DNA from: CAVPJC01 sp963705155 | GTDB taxonomy: Bacteria; Chloroflexota; Anaerolineae; Anaerolineales; UBA4823 | Direction: 5' to 3' | Assembly (NCBI GenBank): GCA_963705155.1 | Contig: CAVPJC010000014.1 | Span: forward strand, 372,001-436,000 | Length of the DNA stretch: 64,000 nt | Part shown: positions 16,996 through 27,214 of the stretch, piece after piece | Position numbering within the stretch: position 1 is the first letter of the stretch | Layout of the letters: each line of letters begins with the position of its first letter | Program-made: the position numbers and the translations under genes | The notes under the pieces: generated by a model | The model's input: only the letters and a program-made list of their open reading frames with translations | Database searches by the model: none | Told to the model about the DNA's origin: nothing

Positions 16996-18744
16996 CAAGG
17001 TGTTTCATCGATCTCGCTGACCAATGTCTCGTGCCTTGCCGATTGTGGTGCGCGGTCGATTTATTCTGCCTTTGTGCAATATCAGGCTGCCTTTTCGGAA
17101 GTCACTTTGCGTGCCAGGAGTCGTTTTGAAAACCAGGATTGGTCAGGTATGCAAAGCGATGCAAGTGAGCGGCTTGATCTATATACTCAAATAGTCCAGA
17201 GCAATGTTCAGGATTTATGTGAGAATATCCTGGGCGATTCTTGCAAAGACCGGTCAATATGGATCGCTATGCGGTCTGCATATTCAGAGCTGGTAGGCCA
17301 CCGGGATGATCTGGATCTGGCAGAAACCTTTTTTAATTCGATTTCGCGTAAAATCTTCACAACCGTTGGGGTTGATACAAGCATCGAGTATGTCGATACA
17401 GACTTCGAATACTTTCCAAAGGATCATCATCCTCAGCTTTTTACCCGATATCCAGGCGAAGCCGATCTCACCACTACACTGAAAAATATTTTGGAATATT
17501 ATTCCTTCCAGTATGAAGATGTGACTCGGGATGCAAACATCGTCGCTAAAGAGATACAGTCTGAATTGAGCCGGACAGGGGAAGACGCCCGCATTGACCA
17601 TATCGATATCCTTAATTCGATTTTCTACCGAGGAAAAGGTGCGTATATTGTTGGAAGAATCTGGAGAAACAACAAGATTTAACCATTGGTAGTAGCGCTT
17701 TTAAATTTTCAGGGTCAAATTTATGTCGATGCAGCCTTGCTTACGATCGATGAGGTCAGTATCATCTTCAGCTATACGCGTTCGTATTTTCGTGTGAGCG
17801 TGGATGTTCCGCATGAGCTGGTCAAATTTCTCCACACAATACTGCCCAATAAGCGTATAGCCGAAATTTATATTTCAATAGGATATAATAAACATGGTAA
17901 AACGGAACTATATCGTGAGCTTTTACGTCATTTAAGCAGTTCAACCGATCAGTTTGATATTGCTCCAGGCGAGAAGGGTATGGTAATGCTCGTTTTTACG
18001 ATGCCCACGTACGATATGGTCTTTAAAATCATAAAAGATCGCTTTTCAGAGCCGAAAAGCACCACCCGCCGGGATGTAATGAACAGCTATCAGCTTGTTT
18101 TCAAGCACGACCGAGCCGGCAGGCTGGTTGATGCCCAGGAATTTGAGTATCTGGAGTTTGATTTGGAGCGCTTCACTCCGCGCCTGTTGAATGAAATGCT
18201 GCAGCAGGTTGCACACAGTATCCAGATTATGGATGGAAAGCTTGTCATCAAACACCTTTATACGGAACGCCGCATGGATCCATTGGATGTTTACGTTCGA
18301 TCGGCTCCAGGCGAGAAGGTGAGAGAAGCAGTGTTGGATTATGGGCAGGCGATCAAGGATCTGGCAGCCACCAACATCTTCCCGGGAGATATTTTACTGA
18401 AGAACTTTGGTGTCACCCGGCATGGACGGGTCGTATTCTACGATTACGATGAACTCACACTTCTAAGCGAATGTCATTTCCGCAAATTTCCCAAACCGAG
18501 CTCAGATGGTGAGTATATGGAGGCCGATCCGTGGTTTTTTGTGGGGAAAAACGATATCTTTCCTGAGGAATTTGAGACTTTTCTAGGTCTCCCGGAACCC
18601 TACCGGTCAGTTTTTAAATCTGCACACGCAGACCTATTCGGTATCGATTTTTGGAGGAACATGCAAAAAAGACATAAAACAGGCGAAGTTATCGACATCT
18701 TTCCGTACAAATCCAGTAAACGATTATTAGGTGATCGTCATTAA
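16993..18744 (+). CDS. aceK: isocitrate dehydrogenase kinase/phosphatase, interrupted by in-frame TAA
   Basis: The joined frame has 583 codons, almost the length of E. coli AceK (578), and aligns throughout. Landmarks are YQAAFSEVTLRARSRFE at the N terminus, APGEKGMVMLVFTMP, the ATP lysine in VFKIIKDRF, the phosphatase aspartate region HDRAGRLVDAQEFE, and FPGDILLKNFGVTRHGRVVF followed by YDYDE. The frame is intact except for one TAA at 17680-17682, between NNKI and PLVVALLN. Both halves are in the same frame, so this is a base substitution and not a shift. AceK reversibly phosphorylates isocitrate dehydrogenase at the glyoxylate branch point. No aceA or aceB is in the window. Confidence 0.88.
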
Positions 18745-18762
18745 TCACGAAGGGAGAAAACC

Positions 18763-19494
18763 ATGAAATACTTTGCTGCAATATTGCTCGTAATCGCTCT
18801 GCTGCTTGCCCCATTCGGCTCGTCAGCGTTTGTGGGGCGGGCGTACGCTGCCCCGCAGGCTTACTCTGGCTATCCAACATTTTCTATCGTCAGTGTGGTT
18901 GAAGACACAACCGTAACCATCAGGACCAGTAACCTGCCTGCCAATGACACTTTCGTTGTGCGCATGGGCAAGATGGGCACCCGTGGTGTGAAAGGCATCA
19001 AGGGAGTGGAATTCGACACGGGGTCAGGTGGTGTTAAGAAGTTCACCTTTGATATCCCCTCGGGAGTTCAAGGCCTGTACCAGGTTGCTATTCGCATTGA
19101 GAGTGTCAGCGGGTCGGGATATTTCGCCTACAACTGGTTTTACAATAACACCACCAGCTCAGGCGGAAGCGGCACGGGCGGTAAACCGTCCGGGTATTCT
19201 GGTTACCCCACCATCAAGGTCACCGGTGTGGTGAAAAATTCAACTGTAACTGTACGGTTGCAGAACCTGCCGAAGAATGATGAGTTTAAAGTGCTCATGG
19301 GTTTTTACGGAACCAGGGGCATTAACGGCACCAAGGTTACCAGCATCGATTCGCAGGCTGGCGGCAACCAGACATTTACCTTTAACATTCCTGCTAAATA
19401 TCATGGCGAAGGACGGATCGCCATCCGGATTGAAAGCAAAACCGGGTCCGGTTACTTTGCCTACAACTGGTTCTATAACAACACTACGCCGTAG
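18763..19494 (+). CDS. secreted protein with two tandem ~100-residue repeats
   Basis: A 243-residue protein with a classical signal peptide (about residues 1-30, cleavage after the AYA of GRAYA). Two homologous domains follow, each running from YSGYP(T)... to SGYFAYNWFYNNTT, joined by a Gly/Ser-rich linker (SSGGSGTGGKPS). Each repeat includes a V(E/K)(D/N)xTVT strand, a MGxxGTRG motif and an F(T/D)IP segment, suggesting paired beta-sandwich domains. It has no anchor and is probably released or surface-bound. It follows aceK by 18 bases with a good GGGAG ribosome site, and ends in a strong terminator. The family is not known to me. Confidence 0.8.
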   Translation: MKYFAAILLVIALLLAPFGSSAFVGRAYAAPQAYSGYPTFSIVSVVEDTTVTIRTSNLPANDTFVVRMGKMGTRGVKGIKGVEFDTGSGGVKKFTFDIPSGVQGLYQVAIRIESVSGSGYFAYNWFYNNTTSSGGSGTGGKPSGYSGYPTIKVTGVVKNSTVTVRLQNLPKNDEFKVLMGFYGTRGINGTKVTSIDSQAGGNQTFTFNIPAKYHGEGRIAIRIESKTGSGYFAYNWFYNNTTP

Positions 19495-19520
19495 CCATTG
19501 AGATAACCCAGCACCAATAA

Positions 19521-19570
19521 ACAGCCAGACAGGCGAGTTTTTCACACGCCTGTCTGGCTGTTGTTATTTT
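19521..19570 (+). terminator. Rho-independent terminator after the secreted-repeat gene
   Basis: A perfect 15-base stem (ACAGCCAGACAGGCG at 19521-19535 pairing with 19547-19561) encloses an 11-base loop and is followed by a T-rich run (TTGTTATTTTTT). It sits between convergent genes and may also stop the long minus-strand hydrogenase operon. Confidence 0.9.
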
Positions 19571-19580
19571 TTATTCGTTT

Positions 19581-20171
19581 TTAGAATTCTCCCTCTGGAG
19601 TACGAAGACGGAGCAGCATGTGGACTACATCACGTAATTCGCCATCGGGAAGAACATAATAATCTTCATAGGTACATTTTACTTCGAAACCTACTTTTTC
19701 CATCGCTTTGATGTCATTGGACAGATCGCGCACAATTTGCACTTCCAATAGATACATACTGCGGCGCTTTGCAATATCTATGATAGCCTGGGTCAATCGC
19801 ATGCCGAGGCCTCTGCGCCTGAAATCCTTCGCCAGGAAAATTCGGACTTCGGCTTTGTGGCGAGCGCATCCAGTTTGAAAGTGCAGGGTAGCCTCGCCCA
19901 CGATCCGATCGCCTACGACGGCAATGAGTGGGAATACCTTGTCGTAATCCAGATGGTCGATCCACCCATTAATAATTTCTGGATCAATTACGTTGTGGCG
20001 CATAAAGCGCAGCTCTTCCTGGGATGTATGCAGAAAGAAGTTTAACAGCCCTTGCCGGTCATTTGCAGTGAGTGGGCGTAATAACACTCGCGCCCCATCT
20101 CTAAGGGTCACAACCTGCCGGTATGCCAGTTCGTCTCTTGTGTCCACGATGCCCTCCAGATTGTTGATCAT
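19581..20171 (-). CDS. GNAT acetyltransferase paired with a cNMP-domain gene
   Basis: A 196-residue GNAT with the Pat/KATmt-like opening LRDGARVLLRPLTANDRQGL and the acetyl-CoA loop RRRGLGMRL (about residue 125). The ATG at 20171 overlaps the stop of the frame-repaired cyclic-nucleotide-domain gene in an ATGA. In mycobacteria a cNMP-binding domain is fused to a GNAT to make a cAMP-regulated protein lysine acetyltransferase (Rv0998/MSMEG_5458). Here the two domains are separate, overlapping genes at the end of the hydrogenase operon. Substrates are unknown; acetyl-CoA synthetase-type enzymes are the usual targets. Confidence 0.82.
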   Translation of the reverse strand: MINNLEGIVDTRDELAYRQVVTLRDGARVLLRPLTANDRQGLLNFFLHTSQEELRFMRHNVIDPEIINGWIDHLDYDKVFPLIAVVGDRIVGEATLHFQTGCARHKAEVRIFLAKDFRRRGLGMRLTQAIIDIAKRRSMYLLEVQIVRDLSNDIKAMEKVGFEVKCTYEDYYVLPDGELRDVVHMLLRLRTPEGEF

Positions 20172-20636
20172 GCCCACGCTGCCGCCAGTTGGATGCGTGT
20201 ATAGGCAAGCCGTTCCATGGTTGTCTTTGCTATCTGGTGCATCAATTTACATCCCAGGGTCACATCGTCCTCGGCCAGCTTGTGCAAGGCTTTGCCTTCG
20301 AATTTGATAATTCTCGAAATCAGTCTGTGTCTTAGCCGTCGCATTATATCTGAATGGCTCGATCATCGCGCTGATCCCAAACACCTCACCCGGATTTATG
20401 TCCCCAACAGCAAATTCCTTCTTCCCTTTCGGGTGGAATTGTTCTTCTGATTTGAAAGAAAGCTCAATGCTTCCCTCCACCAGTAAACATAACCACTCGG
20501 CTTCTTTCTGTTCCTCAAAAATCACTGTTCCTTCATTTGCTTCAATTTCCTGCCCAAGCATTGCCAGTGCCCGGAGCTGGTGGTCTTCAAGCTTACTGAA
20601 AAACGGGTATCGTCTCAATAATTCTGGTGAGATCAT
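20168..20636 (-). CDS. cyclic-nucleotide-binding domain protein, one frame break
   Basis: The repaired protein has about 155 residues and is a single CRP-type cNMP-binding domain without a DNA-binding helix-turn-helix. It reads PELLRRYPFFSKLEDHQLRAL at the start, then GTVIFEEQKEAEWLCLLVEG and NPGEVFGISAMIEPFRYNA. One extra T in GATTTCG (near 20321) breaks the frame. Removing it gives the usual C-terminal helix and a stop that overlaps the GNAT start. The start at 20636 has GGAGG six bases upstream. The ribose-contacting Glu of FGE is Ile here, so cAMP binding is uncertain. Confidence 0.78.
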
Positions 20637-20652
20637 ATCGGATCCTCCATTG

Positions 20653-21159
20653 TTACTGTTCTGCAATATCAGATTTTTCGTTAGCCAATTCGTCTATCAC
20701 AAGCTTCACTGCAATTGGGATGGCGGCTGCCACGGCTGGTGAAAGGGTTTCGGAAAAATTATAAATAAACGGAGATTGAACCGAAATTATCTGGATATCA
20801 TCTGGTAGACGCGCTCCCAAAGACTTTCCAACTTGTATCGCTTTCGGAAGAGTAGTATCGTGTGTAGAACTCAAGTGACCAGCTGCGTAATCCGGTAAAT
20901 CGTTCAATGAAAACTTTTGCACATGTCCAGGGGAAATATCTGGCAGCTCAATGGCATCTACAAGGATTGCCCGGTCGTAGCCGATCAGATGCTCCATCAA
21001 GCTTAACCCGCCCAGCGCCAGACATTCTACGTCGATATTGTCATGAGCCGGCTGATCAGCGCTGAGAGACATGAGCACCTCTTCGGCAATACGCCAGCCC
21101 ACGCCATCATCTCCAAGCAGCGGGTTACCAAGGCCAACCACAATTGTCTTCATCGTCAT
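20653..21159 (-). CDS. [NiFe]-hydrogenase maturation protease
   Basis: A 168-residue HybD/HycI-family endopeptidase. The N terminus reads VVGLGNPLLGDDGVGWRIAEEV, with the metal-sensing Asp/Glu residues, followed by ILVDAIELPD and a HLSSTHDTTLP histidine motif. It removes the C-terminal extension of the hydrogenase large subunit after nickel insertion. The adjacent large subunit ends in DPCFGCATH plus a tail of about 30 residues, the expected substrate. It lies 55 bases downstream of that gene. Confidence 0.9.
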   Translation of the reverse strand: MTMKTIVVGLGNPLLGDDGVGWRIAEEVLMSLSADQPAHDNIDVECLALGGLSLMEHLIGYDRAILVDAIELPDISPGHVQKFSLNDLPDYAAGHLSSTHDTTLPKAIQVGKSLGARLPDDIQIISVQSPFIYNFSETLSPAVAAAIPIAVKLVIDELANEKSDIAEQ

Positions 21160-21214
21160 GTTATGTAGGAGCAGCAGAAGTTTGCAATTTTTATCGCAAA
21201 CTTCTGCTGAATGG

Positions 21215-22683
21215 TCAACAATATTGCTTTAGTATCTGTAGAGGTTCTCCACTTGCATCATGGATGGTGATCTGGAGAGGCATTTGGCCGGGCAATGAGT
21301 GAGTTGCGCAACCAAAACAAGGATCGTAGGCGCGAAATGCCATCTCAACCATGTTCAGCATACCTTCTGTGACGACTGTTCCTTTCTTGATTAAGCTGCT
21401 GGCGGCTTTATTAATGGACATGCTGATGGGAGCGTAGTTGTTTGTGGTTCCAACAATCAAATTGACTTCGGTGAGCAAGCCGCGTTCATCGGTTTTGTAA
21501 TGGTGGGTGAGCGTGCCACGCGGCGCTTCGACGATCCCAACCCCCTCGGTGGGTGTTTCTGCTGGCACTCTGTGAACATTTGGTGAGGTGATTTCCGGGT
21601 CGGCTGGCCAGTTCAACAATTCGCTCCGCAGCATAAAGCAGCTCGATTAAACGCGCCCAGTGAATTGCCAGCCGTTGGTGGACAGGCTTTCCGCCGAGTG
21701 TGGTGTAGAATTTCTCGTAATGCTCCTGGGCGAGTGGGGTGGCCATGGCGTCGGCGGCGTTCAGCCGGGAAAGCGGAGTAGCAAAATAAACTCCCGAGTC
21801 TTTGCCGTCGACAAAACCTTTCCAGCCGACTGGTTTAATGTATGGAAATTTCAGATAGGTCCAGGGTTCGACACGTTCGGCAATCCAATCGGTATACTCG
21901 GATGGAGCATATTTCGCTATTCGCTCTCCGTCAGGGGCCACGAGGCTGACTCTGCCATCATAGAAATTCACCCGGTTCTGCTCATCCACCAGGCCCATAG
22001 AGTAAGTCTTGTGCGTGTAGATATCACCGAGGATCAAATCGAGATATGCTTTATTTCCAAGCACGATATCGCTGAAGAGCTGCAGCGTGAACTGGGCAAA
22101 TTCGATCCCCCATTGGCCAATCTTCTCGATTTCCTGCCGTTGTTCTTCGGTGATGCCTTTCGTCAATCCGCCGGGAATGGACGTGCAGGGGTGAACTTTC
22201 CTGCCTCCGATGATTTCAACAATCCGGTGGCCATACTTCCACGCCTGGATGACCTTGCCGCCAATTTCCAAGCCTACCTTATGGATAACCCCCAGTATGT
22301 TGCGCTCGGCAACCGGGGCGTCCGGTCCCATAACAAAATCTGGACCGGCCAGAGCATAAAAATGCGTGGTGTGGTCTGTAAAGTAAAACCCGCTGTACAA
22401 CAATTCTCGCAAGAGTTTTGCCGGACGGGGCGGATCCACTTTGTAGACCGCGTCGGCTGCCTTTGCCGCGGCCATGTGATGCAGCCTCAGGGCACACGCC
22501 GCAGATGCGGTTAGTCAGCAGGGGCATCTCTTCTACCGGTCTGCCCACACAAAATCGTTCAAATCCCCGCAATTCCGGAATTTGAAAATAGGTGTTGGCT
22601 ACATCGCCATCCTCGTTCAGGAAGATTTCGATCTTGCCATGTCCTTCAAGACGTGTGATTGGGTCTATGGAAATTCGTTGCAT
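21215..22683 (-). CDS. mvhA: [NiFe]-hydrogenase large subunit, MvhA type, two frame breaks
   Basis: The repaired protein has about 488 residues. The N-terminal nickel ligands are in RICGVCPE (near residue 65) and the C-terminal pair in DPCFGCATH. The middle (GWKGFVDGKDSGVY, TPTEGVGIVEAPRGTL) matches group 3c F420-non-reducing hydrogenases. Removing one base near 22481-22485 restores PEAHHMAAAKAAD. Removing one C near 21602 restores VELASDPEITSPN. It has an AGGAGG ribosome site and is the catalytic H2-oxidising subunit working with MvhG and MvhD. Confidence 0.9.
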
Positions 22684-22695
22684 GGTGTGATCCTC

Positions 22696-23700
22696 CTAAA
22701 CGGAGCCATTGCCTTTCCAGGCGAATTTGCTCGCCCTGAGTAATGAGCCTGCCAGATTGAAGCGGTAGAACTGCCCTGCAGGATCCGGGATGCCATCCAG
22801 AATGCGCTCAATTTCAGCCGGGTCATTGCTGTCTATGACAGATGCATAGGACGCGATCAGCCTGGCGCCATAATCCAGCACACCCTCGGCAGGTCCGTAA
22901 CATCCGATGCATTGAGCACCAGCCTGCGGGCAGAGGGCCCCACAACCCTGGCGGGTAGCAGGCCCATTGCATGGGATACCCTGCTCCAATAAACACAAGG
23001 CAGGATCCAGATGTTCCACATCCTGGATGCGCTTGAACTGGGTGATCGTTTTGACATTGCGTTGGCGAGGGCAATCATCACATACGGTGGAAGCGCCTGC
23101 CCCGATGGTGGTTCCAATGGGCGGCAGTGTCGCTTCGCCGTGCAGAACCTTGATGACCAGATCCACCACAGCGGCAATCTGGTGCGATTCAGGCGGACAG
23201 CCGGGCATATAGTAGTCCACTGGCACTACCTGATCAAGGGTTCTCAAAACCGGATAAAAAACAGGTATGTGAAGCTCGCCTTCGGGTACGCTGGTATGGA
23301 AGTTTGGACGTATATTGTGTGGATTGTCTGTAGAGATACTCGTATAGGCAGCGTCAAAAATATCCTGCGGTTTGCTAAGGTTCGCCAGCCCGGGAATACA
23401 ACCTTCGGTAGCGCAAGAGCCAAAAGCCACAAGTATCTGGCTCTTGCGCCGTAGCAACTGGGCAATCTCCTCGTTTTCCTGATTGCGTATACCGCCATTG
23501 AAGAGCGTCAGCAAAATGGCCTTGTCGGGTAGAGCTTCAACGTCCTTGTACTTGGCGTCCATCGCCACAGGCCAGAATGCGACCTCAAAATTGGCATCGA
23601 CATCCAGAATTTTCTCGTTGATATTGAGAACAGCGATTTCGCAACCGCCGCACGAGGCTGCCCAGTACATAGCGAATTTCGGTTTTCCGTTGCTGCTCAT
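22696..23700 (-). CDS. mvhG: [NiFe]-hydrogenase small subunit, MvhG type
   Basis: A 334-residue iron-sulfur subunit. Cluster-binding cysteines are visible in AASCGGCEIAVL (proximal), GSCATEGCIPG, MPGCPPESHQ, CDDCPRQRN, NGPATRQGCGALCPQAGAQC and CIGCYGPAEG. No twin-arginine signal is present, so the enzyme is cytoplasmic, as expected for group 3c. Its start overlaps the mvhD stop by four bases and it ends 12 bases before mvhA. It passes electrons from the NiFe site to MvhD. Confidence 0.94.
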   Translation of the reverse strand: MSSNGKPKFAMYWAASCGGCEIAVLNINEKILDVDANFEVAFWPVAMDAKYKDVEALPDKAILLTLFNGGIRNQENEEIAQLLRRKSQILVAFGSCATEGCIPGLANLSKPQDIFDAAYTSISTDNPHNIRPNFHTSVPEGELHIPVFYPVLRTLDQVVPVDYYMPGCPPESHQIAAVVDLVIKVLHGEATLPPIGTTIGAGASTVCDDCPRQRNVKTITQFKRIQDVEHLDPALCLLEQGIPCNGPATRQGCGALCPQAGAQCIGCYGPAEGVLDYGARLIASYASVIDSNDPAEIERILDGIPDPAGQFYRFNLAGSLLRASKFAWKGNGSV

Positions 23701-24176
23701 GCCGGCACCTCCAGGGGTGTCAATTCAGCCTCGACATTCTGGAAATCAAAGCCAGCCCATTTTGGCCAGCTGAGAGGTCCAAGGGCGCGTACTTCTTCGA
23801 CCATGATGCGAATCTCTTCGGCCAGCCTAACTCCTTCCGCGGCGCTGGCCCACACGAGTTTGATCCGTCCTGGCTCCACACCCATTTGGGCGAGCGTTCT
23901 GCGAAGCAACAGGTAGCGGCGCAGCGCTTTGTAATTCTGCTCTACATAATGGCATTCTCCGGGATGGCAGCCCGTGATGAGAACGCCATCTGCCCCATTG
24001 GCGAGAGCCTTGATCACGAATGTGGGATCAAGGCGTCCCGAACACATCAAGCGTATCAAGCGTACGTTGGGGGGATATTTGACTCGGGCGGTCCCCGCAA
24101 GATCGGCAGCACGATAACTGCACCAGTTGCAGGTGAAACCGATTATGACGGGTTCAAAGGTTTGAGCGTCGGTCAT
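23697..24176 (-). CDS. mvhD: MvhD, methyl-viologen-reducing hydrogenase delta subunit
   Basis: A 159-residue protein with the MvhD [2Fe-2S] pattern: FTCNWCSYRAADLAG, RLIRLMCSGRLDP and ITGCHPGECHYVEQN. In methanogens MvhD wires the hydrogenase to HdrA. It lies between hdrA and mvhG with short spacing (15 bases to hdrA), and a GGAGAAAAATC region supplies the ribosome site. This gene is the key evidence that the hydrogenase is physically joined to the Hdr complex. Confidence 0.94.
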   Translation of the reverse strand: MTDAQTFEPVIIGFTCNWCSYRAADLAGTARVKYPPNVRLIRLMCSGRLDPTFVIKALANGADGVLITGCHPGECHYVEQNYKALRRYLLLRRTLAQMGVEPGRIKLVWASAAEGVRLAEEIRIMVEEVRALGPLSWPKWAGFDFQNVEAELTPLEVPA

Positions 24177-24191
24177 GATTTTTCTCCTACA

Positions 24192-26227
24192 TCAAGCAGG
24201 AACCGCTCCAAGATCCAGGTTGATCATAAGCAGGCCTTCGATCTGAGCGAGGATTTGTTCATTGCTGAACCCGGTGCCTGAGATTGCCCCAGCTGGACAG
24301 GCAGCAATACAGGTTCCACAGCCCTGACAAAGCGCCGGGTTAATCTCTGTAACCATTTTGTCGGCGAGGAAGGTGATAGCGTTAAATGGGCACAGATTAT
24401 TGCATATCCGGCAGCCCGAACACTTCGTTTCTTCCACACTGGCACGTACTGGTTCCAGAGCAATTTCCCCCTGTTCAATACGGCCTAATACCCGCGCAGC
24501 CGCAGCGGCTCCCTGGGAAACACAGGACGGGATATCTTTGGGTCCCTGTACACAGCCTGCTATAAAAATCCCCTCGGTCATGGTCGCCACCGGATCAAGC
24601 TTGGGGTGTTTTTCGATGAACCATCCGTCCGCTGAGCAAGATATTCCAAACAGTTTGGCCGTTTCTTTTGCATCGTGGCGGGGTTCTAGGCCGGCAGAGA
24701 GTACGACCATATCCACGGGTATGCGCCGCTGCTTCCCGGCCAGGGTGTCTTCCACTTGAATAATCAGTTTCCCTTCTTCCCCCGGGAGGCGTGCAGCGTC
24801 AGTAACTTCGGCAACCTTACCGCGCACAAATAGTGTGCCCTCCTCCAAAACGCGCTGGTAGAACTCATCGTAAGCTTTGTAGGCTGTGCGCATATCGATG
24901 TAGAAATTGTAGACTGTTGCACCCGTTCGCTCATGCACCAGATGAGCAAACTTCAAGCCTTGCATGCAACAGATCACCGAGCAGTAATTGTTAAAGTTCC
25001 GGTCACGGCTGCCCACGCAGTGGATGATACCCACAAACTCTGGGGTTGTTACGCCATCGCGCAGCACAATGTTGCCATTGGTCGGCCCGGCTGCATTGGA
25101 GAGGCGTTCAAATTCCAGGCTCGTGAATACATTTGCTAACCGTCCATAGCCATATTGGGTTACCCGGCGAGGATCGAACAAGTCGTAACCTGTTGCCAGG
25201 ATGATGTTGCCCACCGGAACCGTGATGAATTCATCTTGCTGATTGAAATCAATGGCGTTTGTCGGGCAGAACTTTTCACAAGCTTTGCATGTGCCTTTCT
25301 GGAAAAAGGTGCAGTTGGGTTTATCGATAACAGGAAACTTCGGAACTGCCTGAGGAAAAGGTGTGTATACAGCTTTCCTGTATCCCAATCCCGCTTCGTA
25401 GATTGTATCGATGACCTTTTTGGGGCATTTTTCCTGACAAATTCCACAACCCGTGCATAAGTCTTCGTTTACATAACGAGGCTTTTTGCGGATTGTCACA
25501 GTAAAATTGCCCACATAGCCGTCAACACGGACAACTTCACTCCAGGTCAGCATCTTTAATGTGTGGATGTGAACCTACCGATACCATCCGGGGCGTGAGG
25601 ATGCAGGCGGCGCAATCCAGGGTGGGAAAGGTTTTATCAAACTGGGACATGTGCCCGCCGATGGATGGCTCACGTTCGACCATATATACCAAGTGGCCAG
25701 CATCAGCCAGTTCAAGGGCTGCCTGGATTCCAGCAATCCCGCCTCCAACAACCAATGTCGCCGGATGGATAGGGACATGCAGTGGTTCAAGAGCCTGGTT
25801 GTGAATAACCCTTTCAACCCCGCCGCTCACCACAGCTTTGGATTTTTCAGTAGCAGCAGACTTTATCGGTATGCACCCATGAAACCTGCTCCCGGATGGA
25901 TACAAGCTCACACAGGTAAGGGTTGAGCCCACCTTTTTCGGTAGCGTTTCGGAAAGTTTGTTCGTGCAGGTGAGGCGAGCACGCTGCGACGACCACGCGA
26001 GTCAGTCCCAGTTCTTTTATGTCATTTTGAATGAGCTCCTGCCCCAGGCTGGAGCACATAAATTTATAATCACGGGAAATGACTACGCCCTGCTCTTTTA
26101 GTTTATCTTGAGACCATTTCGCGACATCTTCCACATCTACGATACCAGCGATATTCGTGCCGCAATGGCAGACATAGACGCCAATTCGTTCTTTTGGTTC
26201 TTTCGGGGTGTGTTGTTCGCTGGTCAT
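24192..26227 (-). CDS. hdrA: HdrA-like flavin and iron-sulfur subunit, two frame breaks
   Basis: The repaired protein has about 677 residues and is HdrA, the FAD subunit that performs flavin-based electron bifurcation. Features in order: VYVCHCGTNIAG, the FAD-binding VVGGGIAGIQAALELAD, TLDCAACILTPRM, ferredoxin clusters CTGCGICQEKCP and CKACEKFCP, the NYCSVICCMQ segment, and C-terminal ferredoxin clusters CSGCRICNNLCP and CQGCGTCIAACP. Removing one T at 25858 turns KVCCY-stop into KVAATEKSK. Removing one base at 25554 restores HIKMLTWSEVV. Its ATG overlaps the hdrB stop. Low-potential electrons probably go to ferredoxin through the C-terminal clusters. Confidence 0.9.
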
Positions 26228-27214
26228 GAGTTCACCTCATCGTCCCCGGGCATACCGGGCATCGGCAGACCGACTTTCTTGGCCTTCTTGGGCCTTGCCT
26301 TCTGTTCTTCAGGCTCAGGGAGCTCTACACCAATGCGTTTCAAAGCGGGCCGGGCATCCACAATCTCGCTGCCGAAGCCAAGTTGTGTAGCTTCAACTCC
26401 AAATGCCAGTCCTATGAGCTGGGTGAAAAATATGATAGGCATTTTGTAATTGGTGTGGAAATACCGGTTCGTTTCAGCCTGGTAAGCGTCCAGGTTCATC
26501 TGGCACATTGGACAAACGGTCACCATCAGATCTGCCTGGTACTGGTCTGCAGAGTGAACCAGGCGGCGGATCAGTTCAAAGGCTGTGGATGGACTGATCT
26601 GCGTCATATGACCGCCGCAGCAGTGCGTTTTCAGAGGGAAGTCGATGACTTCTGCGCCCAATACTTTCAAGAGACGGTCCAATTCGTTGGGGTGTTCGTG
26701 ATCAGACCAGCGTTTATCATAATCTGGTCGTGGAACCATACAACCCAAATAGGGGGCCACACGCAAACCTGCCAGTGGTCTGGTCACTCTGGCACGGATC
26801 GCATCCAGGCCAACATCATTCAATAAAACGTCCAGCAGGTGACGGATCGTCAAGCTGCCCGGGTCATAGTGCAATCCCCCTGCTGCCAGGGCCTGGTTTA
26901 CTTTTTGACCTAAGACAGGCCGCTCGAGCATGTAATGATCCGCCTTGGCCAGGTTTAGATAACAGGCGCTGCAAGGCGCAACCACGGTATGCGCATCTTG
27001 CGCCTGTTCGTGAGCCAGGGCAAGGTTGCGGGCAATTAACGCATAAGCCGGGGTCAGGCTGATGCCAACGTACTCCGTTGCTCCGCAGCAATTCCAGTCC
27101 TGAAATCTCGCGCAAGCTCAATCCTAATGGTTCACAAATTGCCATGAGTGAATCGAAGTAAGATTTCGCACTCGATTCCATTGAACAGCCAGGGTAGAAG
27201 AGATAATCGGTCAT
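26224..27214 (-). CDS. hdrB: HdrB-like CCG-domain subunit, one frame break
   Basis: The repaired protein has about 329 residues with two CCG motifs that bind the non-cubane 4Fe-4S clusters of HdrB: NCCGATEYVG with CSACY, and HCCGGHMTQ with VCPMCQMN. One extra G near 27099 breaks the frame just before the first motif; removal restores ISDWNCCGATEYV. The start (MTDYLFYPGCS) overlaps the hdrC stop in ATGA. A charged C-terminal tail of about 60 residues (PEPEEQKARPKKAKK) exceeds the methanogen protein. In a bacterium without coenzyme M/B the natural disulfide or other acceptor is unknown. Confidence 0.9.

Noticed and set aside
8830..17682. Reassignment of TAA as a sense codon (natA codon 3 and aceK codon 230)
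   Set aside because: Many intact genes in the window end at TAA (for example zwf and the GNAT at 28154), often followed by a terminator, so TAA is a working stop.
25853..25876. Selenocysteine at the TGA after KVCCY in hdrA
   Set aside because: Removing one T restores KVAATEKSK in a family-conserved stretch; no SECIS-like hairpin was seen and the site is not a known Sec position.
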